Positions 17,348 to 25,503 of a DNA stretch of 64,000 bases are shown here, piece by piece. The notes under the pieces were generated by a model that ran no database searches, was not told the DNA's origin, and saw only the letters and a list, made by a program, of their open reading frames with translations. The translations under genes were made by a program, and so were the position numbers. Position 1 is the stretch's first letter, and every line of letters starts with the position of its first letter. Source of the DNA: Phaeobacter sp. QD34_24 (lineage in GTDB: Bacteria > Pseudomonadota > Alphaproteobacteria > Rhodobacterales > Rhodobacteraceae); the NCBI RefSeq assembly GCF_028890115.1, contig NZ_JARCJD010000013.1, positions 1 to 64,000 of the forward strand. Direction: 5' to 3'.

Positions 17348-18523
17348 TCACTTCTCGTCAAGCGGCTCAAAAACCTGCCCGTCAAAAAACGTGTCCGGCT
17401 TCAGAATCAGCCCGCCTTTCAGCGAGGCAACGGCCGTGGGATGACGAATCGCGCCCTCCAGTTTCTGCGAGGCGCCGGGCAGATCTGCACCGGTGTTCTG
17501 CAGGGCGGCGCGGAACAGATCGCTGCGGAACACGCCCGCGGCGGTGGCCTGGGCCTGTCGCTGATCCAGGCCAAAGCGATGCGCCAGCCGTGATCCGATC
17601 CATTTTGCCTGGCTGCGCCATGGGAAATTCGCGGCCCCGTCGAAGAAATCCACATGGCCATCTGTGTTGCGTTGATCGCCGCGCCCGGAAATGATGAATT
17701 GCCCGGTCAGCGCCCGGTCGATCAATTCCGCAGGTACATCCAGATAGCCGGGGCGTGACAGCATCTCGGCGGCGGCGGTGCGGCTTTCGGGGCGGGCGGC
17801 CCAGCGTGCCGCGCGCCAGACGGCCCGCATCATGCGCATCAACAGCTCCGGTTCGGTTTCGGCCCAGCCGCTGCGCACCGCCAGGACCTTTTCCGGGGCA
17901 AAGGACCAGATCGCCTTGCCGGGTAACAGCAGCGCGCCGACTTCCTGCTCCACCGCGACCGAGCCCCAGGGCTCGCCGACGCAGAAGGCATCGATGCTGC
18001 CGTCCCGCAGGGCCTGGGCCATCAATGGCGGGGGGACGGTGCGGATTTCAATGCCCGGATCAGACAGGCCGGTGGAGTCGAGCCAGTAGTTCAGCAACTC
18101 CACATGCATGGAAAACGGGAAGGGAACGCCAATGGTCAGGGTTCCTTCGGTCGCCTTGGCCAGGGCCTGCGCCGCGGCCCGGGCATCGCCGAAGTCGAAT
18201 CCATATCCCTGGTCGCGCAGCCTCTGTTCGACCGTGCGACTGACACCGATCATGTTGCCGTTGGCCGACAGGACCGAAACCGCCGCAAGCGGCGTGGTGA
18301 CGCTGCCTAGGCCCAGGGCCATGGCCACCGGCATGGGAGACAGGAGATGCGCGGCATCGACCCGGCCAAAGCTGAGCATATCGCGCACCGATGACCAGGA
18401 GGGGGCCGCAACAAGGTCCAGCGCGATGCCCTCGGCCTCGGCAAAGCCCAGTTCCTGCGCCGCGATCAGCGGCAGGGCATCGACCAGCGGCATATAGGCC
18501 ACAGAGATCGAGAGCGTCTTCAT
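17348..18523 (-). CDS. nasS: Nitrate sensor NasS (cytoplasmic NrtA-like protein)
   Basis: The 391-residue protein is homologous to NrtA but starts directly with the binding domain (MKTLSISVAYMPLVDALPL) and has no signal peptide, as expected for the cytosolic sensor NasS. Family segments include DAAHLLSPMPVAMALG and DAFCVGEPWGSVAVEQ. NasS is known to sequester NasT when nitrate or nitrite is absent. The start overlaps the nasT stop by four bases, so the two are translationally coupled. It ends 109 bases upstream of the leader hairpins. Confidence 0.92.
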   Translation of the reverse strand: MKTLSISVAYMPLVDALPLIAAQELGFAEAEGIALDLVAAPSWSSVRDMLSFGRVDAAHLLSPMPVAMALGLGSVTTPLAAVSVLSANGNMIGVSRTVEQRLRDQGYGFDFGDARAAAQALAKATEGTLTIGVPFPFSMHVELLNYWLDSTGLSDPGIEIRTVPPPLMAQALRDGSIDAFCVGEPWGSVAVEQEVGALLLPGKAIWSFAPEKVLAVRSGWAETEPELLMRMMRAVWRAARWAARPESRTAAAEMLSRPGYLDVPAELIDRALTGQFIISGRGDQRNTDGHVDFFDGAANFPWRSQAKWIGSRLAHRFGLDQRQAQATAAGVFRSDLFRAALQNTGADLPGASQKLEGAIRHPTAVASLKGGLILKPDTFFDGQVFEPLDEK

Positions 18524-19104
18524 GACAACAGCCCCGAGGCCGTCACCAGGGCCTCGGCCACGTCAGCAACGCGGCGCCCCTGATCCATCGCCGTCTTGCG
18601 CAGCAACATATAGGCCTGTTCCTCGTTCACGCCCTTGGCCTTCATGACCAGCCCCTTGGCGCGGTCTATGACCTTGCGCTCTTCCAGGGCGCGGCGGGTT
18701 TCGGCCAGTTCGGTGCGCATCTGCCGGACCATCTGAAACCGCGCCACCGCGGTATCGATCACCGGTTTGATTCGCTCGGGCCGCAGCCCATCGACGACAT
18801 AGGCCGAGACACCCGCCTCGACCGCGGCCTGCGCCAAGCCACCGGCCGCGCCGGAGACGAACATGGCGACCGGGCGTTCCAGCGGGCCAGAGGCAAGGGT
18901 CAGCTCCTCCAGCATGTCGCGGGTGGGGTTGTCATAGTCGATCAGCACGATATCCGGCGCATGGGCGGCGATCTTTCGGGCCAGTCCCGAGGTATCGACA
19001 ATCACATGCACCTCGCAGTCGCCGCTGCTGCGCAGGGCGTCACCGATGGCGATCGCACGGTCTCGGTCTTCTTCAACAACCACGATGGAGAGGGGGGTGC
19101 TCAT
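18520..19104 (-). CDS. nasT: ANTAR-domain antiterminator NasT
   Basis: The 194-residue protein has an N-terminal receiver-like domain (IVVVEEDRDRAIAIGDAL; pseudo-phosphoacceptor region VLIDYDNP). After a coiled segment it has a C-terminal ANTAR RNA-binding domain with the typical RALEERKVIDRAKGLVM and LLRKTAMDQGRRVADVA. When released from NasS it binds twin hairpins in leader RNA and prevents termination. The start at 19104 gives MSTPLSIV; an in-frame ATG six bases upstream is also possible. It is the first gene of the nitrate locus. Confidence 0.93.
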   Translation of the reverse strand: MSTPLSIVVVEEDRDRAIAIGDALRSSGDCEVHVIVDTSGLARKIAAHAPDIVLIDYDNPTRDMLEELTLASGPLERPVAMFVSGAAGGLAQAAVEAGVSAYVVDGLRPERIKPVIDTAVARFQMVRQMRTELAETRRALEERKVIDRAKGLVMKAKGVNEEQAYMLLRKTAMDQGRRVADVAEALVTASGLLS

Positions 19105-19599
19105 GCCCATAGCAAAGATGTGCTGCGGCCCGGCTGGCAAGAAGGCGCGGCAAAAACGGACCGGGGTCAGGGGGGGAAAGCGCCGCGTATCCGGTGGCTT
19201 CGCCCAGATTATGGGCGTGAAATCCCGTTGGGGTCACTTATTGGGCGGTATGTGAACTCATGATCGGCAGGCGATGGCGGTCGCGCTGGGCCGCCCATGC
19301 GCAGTGCTCTTCAGGTCCCGGGAGAGGCACCGGGTCCGGATCAGATCATACGGAGAATGTCGCCGGTTCTATTGCTTTGCCCTGCCATCACCGCTAGGCA
19401 CATCGGGTGGGGAAGGCCGCGCAGCCGTGACCGTCCCATTTTTGCTGGTCCTATCTTTTGCAGATCCCTTTCTAGTGTCGTGTTTTCCCTCTGCCTCTTC
19501 TTGAAAAGGTGCTGAACTCTTGCTGGCAAAGAAAAACGTGATCCGCTCGCGCGTACCGCGCCAGACCTCGGGCGCCGGGCGTTGCGCAGGCGGTGCCTC
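19105..19599. other. Intergenic region between divergent nasT and EamA genes
   Basis: This stretch of about 495 bases separates two divergent genes and should hold the promoters for nasT-nasS and for the transporter. Open frames here are short and without family resemblance or good ribosome binding sites. I could not identify a convincing sigma-54 or sigma-70 promoter by eye. Confidence 0.5.
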
Positions 19600-20454
19600 A
19601 TGAGCGGACAAAATCGTGCAATTGCGCTGATGATCGGCGCGATCTTCAGCTTCACGGTGATGGATGCGGCGGTCAAGGCGTTGACGCCCAGCATTGGCGT
19701 GCTGCCCTCGCTTTGGGCGCGCTATTCGGGGCAGATGCTGTTGGTCTTCTTCATCGTGCTGCCCAGGCTGAGGCAGGTGGTGCGCACCAAATATCCGGTT
19801 CTGCAGTTCCTGCGCTCCATATTGCTGATGAGCGCGACCGGGTTCTTCTTTACCGGGCTCAGCCTTATCCCGTTGACCGATGCGGCGGCCCTGATGTCGA
19901 CCAATCCGGTTCTCATTACCCTTGGCGCGGCGCTGTTCCTTGGTGAATCCCTGGGGCTGCGCCGCATTGTAGGCATCGCGGTGGCATTGGTCGGGGCGAT
20001 GATCATCATGCGGCCGGGCAGCGATGTGTTCAGCCCGGCGGCCATGTTCCCGCTGGCGGCGGCGGTATGCTATTCTGGCTATGCCCTGCTGACGCGGCGT
20101 GTCGGGTCGGATGAGGACGTCTGGACCTCATTGTTCTACACCGGTCTGGTCGGCACGGTCTTGTTGAGCCTTGCGGTCCCCTTTCAGTGGCAGACGCCGG
20201 ATATGGGGGATGTCTACCTGATGGGGCTGATCGCGCTGGCCGGAACGGTGGGGCAAATGGCGCTGATCCAGGCGTTTTCGCAAGGCGAAGCATCAATGCT
20301 GGCACCCTTCTCCTATTCCGGGCTGGCGTTTGCAGCCATTTGGGGGCTGGTGTTCTTCGATGAGATACCGGATTTCTGGACCATCGTCGGCAGTGTGCTG
20401 ATCACATGCGCGGGGCTCTATGTCTGGTATCGCGAGACTTTGCGAAACCGCTAG
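19600..20454 (+). CDS. EamA/DMT-family membrane transporter
   Basis: The 284-residue protein has about ten hydrophobic helices arranged as two EamA repeats, with family-type segments such as FLRSILLMSATGFFFTGLSLIPLTDAAALM (start of the first repeat's helix 3-4 region) and the GxxLFLGESLGLRR-like end of repeat 1. Members export metabolites or amino acids; the substrate is not predictable. ATG 19600 gives the usual short N-terminus before helix 1; an upstream ATG at 19582 would add MRRRCL. It is divergent from nasT and has no obvious operon partner. Confidence 0.85.
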   Translation: MSGQNRAIALMIGAIFSFTVMDAAVKALTPSIGVLPSLWARYSGQMLLVFFIVLPRLRQVVRTKYPVLQFLRSILLMSATGFFFTGLSLIPLTDAAALMSTNPVLITLGAALFLGESLGLRRIVGIAVALVGAMIIMRPGSDVFSPAAMFPLAAAVCYSGYALLTRRVGSDEDVWTSLFYTGLVGTVLLSLAVPFQWQTPDMGDVYLMGLIALAGTVGQMALIQAFSQGEASMLAPFSYSGLAFAAIWGLVFFDEIPDFWTIVGSVLITCAGLYVWYRETLRNR

Positions 20455-20531
20455 GACACGCACTGCCGCTCCCGAGCGACCGGCAGCGATCCTTGCCAGA
20501 AGGCTGTGTTGGCAAGACCGCCACTGTTGTG

Positions 20532-20657
20532 TCAGCTGGACAGCGTGAAGGGCGAGGCGACGGTGACCGCGCGCGGCATCGTGATCGGCAGCAAGACCAG
20601 GCCGGTGGCCATGGCTGCGGCCAGGGCAAGAATGACAAGGGAGGACATTTCTTTCAT
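20532..20657 (-). CDS. Small hydrophobic protein, 41 aa
   Basis: The minus strand encodes a 41-residue peptide beginning MKEMSSLVILALAAAMATG, a Lys-containing start followed by a hydrophobic helix of about 18 residues, then a short polar tail ending in LSS. AAGGAA lies about eight bases upstream of ATG 20657. The helix, ribosome binding site and isolated position between a convergent-facing transporter and a minus-strand regulator suggest a real small membrane or secreted peptide. No family is recognised. Confidence 0.5.
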   Translation of the reverse strand: MKEMSSLVILALAAAMATGLVLLPITMPRAVTVASPFTLSS

Positions 20658-20842
20658 TGGCGTGTTCCTTCAGATGACCGGCCAGTGGTGTCTTGTGCTC
20701 TGGCGTTTCAGTGTGGGTGTCCGTCTTCTGTCGATAGGATTACAGCGATTTTACAGCCTGTGTATTGGCGCGTTCTGCCAAGCTTGTGTCCGTTTCTGCC
20801 AGCTTCCCGGTCCGTAGGATTAATGGGTCCTGAGCCTAAGGA

Positions 20843-21853
20843 TCACATGTTTCCCATCTCCTGGCGGTATTGGGCCGGAGCCCGGCCGACCCAGCGCTTG
20901 AAGGCGCGGCTGAAGGCGCTTTGCTCGGCAAAACCGGTCAGGAAGGCGATCTCGGCAATCGGGCGATCACTGGAGGTGAGCAGCTCATGCGCAAGCTGCG
21001 TTTGCGCCTGCTGCAGGATCTCGCGATAGGTCAGCCCCTCTTCGGCAAGGCGGCGATAAAGGGTCCGTTCGCTCATCCCCATGGCGGCTGCGATCTCACT
21101 GGCCTGGGGCAACCCGTGGTGCAGAACCTTGGTCACCCTCTGCAGCAGCTCCTTCACCAGGGATGGGGTGCGCTGCAGTTGATCGATTTGTTCATCGAGA
21201 TGCGTCACCAGAAACGAGCTGACCGCATTGTCGCCAAGCCGGATCGGCTGGTCCAGCGCCGCAAGCGGCATGACAAGGGCATCGCGCCCGGCGTCAAAGC
21301 GGACTTCGCAGCCGAATAGATCGGCATAGGCCGCGGGTTTGCCGTGGCAGGGGTGGCGGAAGGCGACATGATCGAACTGCAGCTCATCCTGGGTCAGGTT
21401 GCGCATGTTATGGGCAAAGCTGGCCAGGGCGCATTCGTTGCGAAACTGCAGCGCCGGATGAACGCCGATCTGTTCTTCGATGGATAGGCTGGCCTGGGTT
21501 TCGGTCTCTTCGAAACGGTAGGCCACGTTGTCGGTCACCAGGGCGAAGTATCTCTGGATCACCGAGAGCGCGGCGCGCAGATCCGGGGCGGTTTTGATGG
21601 CAAGGCCCAGCACACCCAGATCGTCCATCTTGATCAGGGCTGAATATGTACGCATGAGGGAGAGGTCATCGCCGTGAAAGCGGCGGATACTATCCAGGGC
21701 GTCGAAGTAATCCTGATCGAGTATCGCATCATCCGAGGTCTTGCGCAGCCGATGGATGATGGTATCGCCGTGAAGGAGGTTTCCCTCCTTTGACAGGGTC
21801 AATCCGGCAGCGCGTGTCATGACATTGACAAATGTAGCGGTCACCGTCGCCAT
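20843..21853 (-). CDS. AraC-family transcriptional regulator (OruR-like)
   Basis: The 336-residue protein has an N-terminal arabinose-binding-like domain of the OruR/ArgR-type AraC group (residues about 20-200) and a C-terminal AraC HTH (about 235-330). The HTH includes ASEIAAAMGMSERTLYRRLAEEG and the second helix-turn-helix IAEIAFLTGFAEQSAFSRAFKRW. The start at 21853 is preceded by AGGAGATCAGCC; the open frame continues about 63 codons upstream but without similarity. No clear target gene is adjacent. Confidence 0.88.
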   Translation of the reverse strand: MATVTATFVNVMTRAAGLTLSKEGNLLHGDTIIHRLRKTSDDAILDQDYFDALDSIRRFHGDDLSLMRTYSALIKMDDLGVLGLAIKTAPDLRAALSVIQRYFALVTDNVAYRFEETETQASLSIEEQIGVHPALQFRNECALASFAHNMRNLTQDELQFDHVAFRHPCHGKPAAYADLFGCEVRFDAGRDALVMPLAALDQPIRLGDNAVSSFLVTHLDEQIDQLQRTPSLVKELLQRVTKVLHHGLPQASEIAAAMGMSERTLYRRLAEEGLTYREILQQAQTQLAHELLTSSDRPIAEIAFLTGFAEQSAFSRAFKRWVGRAPAQYRQEMGNM

Positions 21854-22085
21854 GGCTGATCTCCTGCCGTCGGGAGGGCGCGAGCCGGGCCACCGGGAAG
21901 GTCGCCAGAGCGACCGCGGCCCGTTGATGGCGCTTGCAGGGGGGATGCTGTCCGGGCGGTGCGTGCAGACGGCGAAAGGGGATATTGGTTCGCCGGCAAA
22001 CATCTGGCTTGGAAATGCAACATCGGTCTGACTTTCAATCAATCATTCCGCAGCGGAGTGCGGATCACCTATTTGTGTAATTGGT

Positions 22086-22099
22086 GTACTGACCGGTAC
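22086..22099. promoter_or_regulatory. Near-palindromic motif GTACTGACCGGTAC (copy 1)
   Basis: This 14-base element has GTAC half-sites at both ends and differs from the copy at 22217-22230 at only two central positions. Near-palindromes of this size are typical of TetR-type operators. No TetR gene is in the window, so the regulator is unknown. Confidence 0.35.
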
Positions 22100-22216
22100 T
22101 GATTATGTCAATGTCAATCTGGGTCCCGGTCGATAAGGGAGCAAGAGGTCTAAATTAAGTTATTTAAAAACATGTGGATGCCAGTCACTCCCCGGGGGTG
22201 AGAGTGAAATTGCCGC

Positions 22217-22230
22217 GTACAGATCGGTAC
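22217..22230. promoter_or_regulatory. Near-palindromic motif GTACAGATCGGTAC (copy 2)
   Basis: This is the second copy of the element, 131 bases from the first and inside the same AT-rich intergenic region. Its symmetry is almost complete (GTACmGATCkGTAC). Binding by a dimeric repressor is a guess from symmetry alone. Confidence 0.35.
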
Positions 22231-22383
22231 ACCATTTCATGTTTTTACGACCCGAATTGCGGGGGGTGGTGAAAATTATACCTCTGGTTGTGAGGTCGCA
22301 AAGCGTATAGATTGCCATGCTGCTGTGGGAAAGCGGCTGCGGATGGACTGTGCCCGTCGGCGGGAAAGGCGCTGGCCGGCCGT

Positions 22384-23583
22384 CTATTTGACGCCCAGAC
22401 CCATCTGCATCAGGGTCTTGCGCACCGGCTCCATGGAATAGAGCGCGTTGAGCCCAAAGGCGCGCAGATCGCGCAGCGGGCGTGGCGCCAGCATGGAGGT
22501 GCGGTTGAGCAGATCGATGCCCTTGACGCGCAGCTGGATGTCGCGGTGGCGGGCCTTGTGATAGGCCTCCAGCATGGCGGCATCGCCCAATCCCTCGGGC
22601 CGTGCCTCGGCCAGCTCCAGCAGGCAGCGCAGATCGCTGAGCGACATGTTCAGCCCCTGCGCGCCGATCGGGGGCACCACATGGGCCGCCTCTGCCATCA
22701 GGGCCAGCCGTTCGCCACTCAGCCGCTCGGCGGATTGGCTGATGATCGGCCAGATGGTGCGGCGCGAGGCCAGGGTCAGATCGCCGAACAGCCCGCAGCT
22801 GCGCCGGGTCATTTCAGCCTCAAAGGCGGGCACATCCATCTGCAACAGTTCCGTCGCCCGTGGGCCGCGTTCCATCCAGACCACCGCAGAGGAGGGCATC
22901 CCCTGGTAATCGGGCAGCGGCACCAGGGTGAAGGGACCGCCCGAGCGGTGGATCTCGGTCGAGACGTTCTCGTGGGGCAGCGGATGGGTGACGGCAAAGG
23001 CCAGCGCCTTTTGCCCATAGCGAATGGTCTTGACTGGAATGCCCGCGGCCTCGCGCATGGGAGAGCTGCGACCATCGCAGGCAATCACCAGCCGGGTGCG
23101 CTCCTGGCTGCCATCGGTCAGGGTGACGCGCGCCTCGTTCAGGCGGGTGAACAGATGGGTGGTGCCGACGCCGGGACGGAAATCCACATTGGGCAGATCC
23201 GAAAGGGCGGCGAGCAACTCGCGCCGCAACAGCCAGTTGGGCAGGTTCCAGCCAAAGGGCCGGTCGGAAATATCGGCGGCGTTGAAATCCTTGACCACAC
23301 GGGGTTCTGGTTGTTCTCCACCGGCATCGACAATGCGCATCACCTGCAGCGGAGCGGCGTGATCCGCAAGCCGCGCCCACAGCCCGGTGCGCTCCAACAG
23401 ATCGCGGGCTGGCTGCAGGATGGCCGTGGTGCGCAGGTCCGATCCATCCACATCCCGTTCGGTAATGGGAGCGGCCGGATCGACACAGATGACCCGGAAC
23501 CCGGCGGATCCAAAGGCGGCGGCTGCGGTCAGCCCGGCGATACCGCCGCCGGAAATCAGGATGTCGCTGGTGGTTTGGGTCAT
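22384..23583 (-). CDS. ubiH: UbiH/UbiF-family FAD-dependent hydroxylase
   Basis: The 399-residue flavoprotein belongs to the ubiquinone-biosynthesis hydroxylases, which hydroxylate the aromatic ring of ubiquinone precursors. It has an N-terminal FAD-binding GGGIAGLTAAAAFG (residues 12-25), the DG motif ACDGRSSPMREAAG and the C-terminal FAD-ribityl motif LMAEAAHVVPPIGAQGLN, with EAAH where GDAAH is usual. The exact ring position (UbiH, UbiF, UbiI or UbiL) cannot be fixed from sequence alone. It is a single gene with a minus-strand neighbour encoding a small membrane protein upstream. Confidence 0.8.
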   Translation of the reverse strand: MTQTTSDILISGGGIAGLTAAAAFGSAGFRVICVDPAAPITERDVDGSDLRTTAILQPARDLLERTGLWARLADHAAPLQVMRIVDAGGEQPEPRVVKDFNAADISDRPFGWNLPNWLLRRELLAALSDLPNVDFRPGVGTTHLFTRLNEARVTLTDGSQERTRLVIACDGRSSPMREAAGIPVKTIRYGQKALAFAVTHPLPHENVSTEIHRSGGPFTLVPLPDYQGMPSSAVVWMERGPRATELLQMDVPAFEAEMTRRSCGLFGDLTLASRRTIWPIISQSAERLSGERLALMAEAAHVVPPIGAQGLNMSLSDLRCLLELAEARPEGLGDAAMLEAYHKARHRDIQLRVKGIDLLNRTSMLAPRPLRDLRAFGLNALYSMEPVRKTLMQMGLGVK

Positions 23584-23657
23584 GGCTGCCGCCTTTCATC
23601 GTCGCTTGCTCCTGAGATATGCCTCAGGATGCGGGAATGACAAGCGGCATATGGTCC

Positions 23658-23906
23658 CTATCCGCAGCTGATCAGCACCAGCAGCAGGAACATCACCGGA
23701 ACCAGGCACAGCGCGGGGATATAGAGCCCCGGAATGCCGAACAGAACCACCGAGCAGCCCCAGAGGCTGACGAAGGTCCCAAGAGCATAATAGATGTTGT
23801 CCTTGGCGCCATAGGCGACCTCTTTGCAGATGCGCCCCAACAACGGGATCGCAAACAGCAGGCGTTGCCAAAGAGAAAGGCGGGCGGGCAGTGTATAAGC
23901 AGTCAT
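23658..23906 (-). CDS. Small integral membrane protein, 82 aa
   Basis: The 82-residue protein has an amphipathic N-terminus (LSLWQRLLFAIPLLGRICKE), then two adjacent hydrophobic helices (about 40-58 and 62-80) ending in a Cys-Gly. It looks like a conserved small membrane protein of Rhodobacteraceae. I cannot assign a function. It lies 74 bases upstream of the ubiH-type gene on the same strand. Confidence 0.65.
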   Translation of the reverse strand: MTAYTLPARLSLWQRLLFAIPLLGRICKEVAYGAKDNIYYALGTFVSLWGCSVVLFGIPGLYIPALCLVPVMFLLLVLISCG

Positions 23907-24025
23907 GTCGCGTTTCCTGAAGTGTCTACGCGGATGACTTAGGTAAGGATGGCTGACTATTGCAGGCGCGATTTCGTCGCAGGTGGCCGCGCCGTCCAGC
24001 CTGCGGTTGTAATGATCCCCCTGAT

Positions 24026-24670
24026 CTACAAAAGCCGCGCCAGAAAGGCGGACAGATCGTCGGTGTGATGATGAATGTGGTCCTGATCATGGGGATCGGG
24101 CGCCACATGGACCGTCCGCATCCCCATGGCATGCGGGGCCGCAAGATTGCGCGGGTCATCCTCGAACATGGCTGCAATTTCGGGGTTGATATCGGCCTCT
24201 GCAAACACCGTATCAAAGGCCTGCCGTTCGGGTTTTGGTCTGTAGCCTGCGTGCTCGACCCCATAGATGCCATCGAACAGCCCGGACAGACCGCGCGCTT
24301 CCAGCACCCGCTCGGCATAGGGGGCGCTGCCATTCGTGTAGACGATCCGCTTGCCCGGCAGATCCCGGATCCTGGCGGCCAGTTCGGCGTCGGGCTCAAG
24401 CGGGGCAAAGGAGATGTCGTGGACCGCAACCAGATAGGGATCGGGATCGACGCCATGCTCCTGCATCAACCCGGCCAGGGTGGTGCCATGTTCGCGCCAG
24501 TAGTGTTTGCGCAGCCGGTCGGCTTCGGCCTGATCGACGCCAAGCGCATCCATGACGTAATGAGTCATCTTGACCTCGATCTGATCGAACAGCCGGGCCG
24601 AAGGCGGGTAAAGCGTGTTGTCCAGGTCAAAGACCCAATGGCGGACATGGGAAAACTGAGCTTTGGGCAT
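24026..24670 (-). CDS. HAD-superfamily pyrimidine 5'-nucleotidase
   Basis: The 214-residue protein shows HAD motif I VFDLDNTLYPP (residues 13-23), motif II IVYTNGSAPYAERVL, the motif III Lys in YRPKPERQAFD and motif IV FEDDPRNLAAPHAMGM. The DNTLYP form is that of the SDT1/PHM8-like pyrimidine 5'-nucleotidases, which dephosphorylate UMP and related nucleotides. The C-terminus is unusually His-rich (DQDHIHHHTDD). It is divergent from the GntR regulator gene. Confidence 0.85.
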   Translation of the reverse strand: MPKAQFSHVRHWVFDLDNTLYPPSARLFDQIEVKMTHYVMDALGVDQAEADRLRKHYWREHGTTLAGLMQEHGVDPDPYLVAVHDISFAPLEPDAELAARIRDLPGKRIVYTNGSAPYAERVLEARGLSGLFDGIYGVEHAGYRPKPERQAFDTVFAEADINPEIAAMFEDDPRNLAAPHAMGMRTVHVAPDPHDQDHIHHHTDDLSAFLARLL

Positions 24671-24827
24671 GCCCTTGGATTACGTCCCTGCCGCCGGGTT
24701 TGCAATGCCGATCGCGGGAGCAGTCGCTGCGCCCTCGGGTGCGTGATTTCGTTGCAATTCGCGCAAGAGGCTTGATCGGTGGGGTCCGGGCTGTAGAAAA
24801 GAGCGGATGCACCATAGTGGAAAGACC

Positions 24828-25478
24828 ATGAGCCAGACGCGCAGCAGCCAGAACGACGCCTATTCGCTGATCCTAGAAGCCATCGATAGCGGCATTTTCA
24901 AGCCCGGTGACCGCTTGGTGGAAAGCGACCTGGCCGAACGCTTTGGCGTGTCGCGCACCCCCATCCGCGAGGCGTTGCAGCGGCTAGAGACGCAATCGCT
25001 GCTGGAGCGGGACGGCAGGTCGCTGATCATCGCCTCCCTGGATCACAACCAGATGGCAGAGCTTTACGTGGTGCGGCGGGAATTGGAAGGCCTGGCAGCG
25101 GGGCTTGCGGCGCAGCATGCCACCGAAGAGGAAATCCGCGTGCTTCAGGAAATGGTGCGGTCGGACGATCAACTCGTCGATGCCCCGTCCGAACTGGCAA
25201 GAGCGAATCGGCGTTTTCACGAGCAGATCCACCTGGCCTCGCACAACCGCTATCTGGTGCAGCAGTTGGATCTGGTGCACCGGACGATGGCGCTGATGGC
25301 GACGACATCCCTGGCAGCAGAGGGGCGCGGCAGGATCGCCCAATCCGAGCACAAGGGCATCGTGGATGCGATCAGCAGGCGCGATGCCGAAGCCGCCTCC
25401 AAGGCGTTGAAGGATCACATCTCGGTCGCCTTCATGACCCGGCTGAAACAGGACGCAGGCGCCCGCAGCAAGAGCTGA
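24828..25478 (+). CDS. GntR-family (FadR/FCD type) transcriptional regulator
   Basis: The 216-residue regulator has an N-terminal winged helix (residues 8-72, with LAERFGVSRTPIREALQRLE) and a C-terminal FCD effector domain. The FCD domain keeps likely metal-ligand residues (FHEQIHLASHN and SEHKGIVDAI). FCD proteins usually sense carboxylic acids. The start at ATG 24828 follows GGAAAG; an ATG at 24807 is less well placed. No obvious target is adjacent: the neighbours are a divergent HAD gene and a convergent glycosyltransferase gene. Confidence 0.88.
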   Translation: MSQTRSSQNDAYSLILEAIDSGIFKPGDRLVESDLAERFGVSRTPIREALQRLETQSLLERDGRSLIIASLDHNQMAELYVVRRELEGLAAGLAAQHATEEEIRVLQEMVRSDDQLVDAPSELARANRRFHEQIHLASHNRYLVQQLDLVHRTMALMATTSLAAEGRGRIAQSEHKGIVDAISRRDAEAASKALKDHISVAFMTRLKQDAGARSKS

Positions 25479-25503
25479 TCCAATTAGCCCCGCCTGACGG
25501 CGG

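Larger units (their letters stand above)
21854..22383. other. 530-base intergenic region with AT-rich segment and repeated palindromic motif
   Basis: No supported gene lies here. The part from about 22060 to 22310 is visibly richer in A/T than its surroundings and contains two copies of GTACnGAyCGGTAC at 22086 and 22217. The promoter of the AraC regulator gene should be in the left part. Confidence 0.5.
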
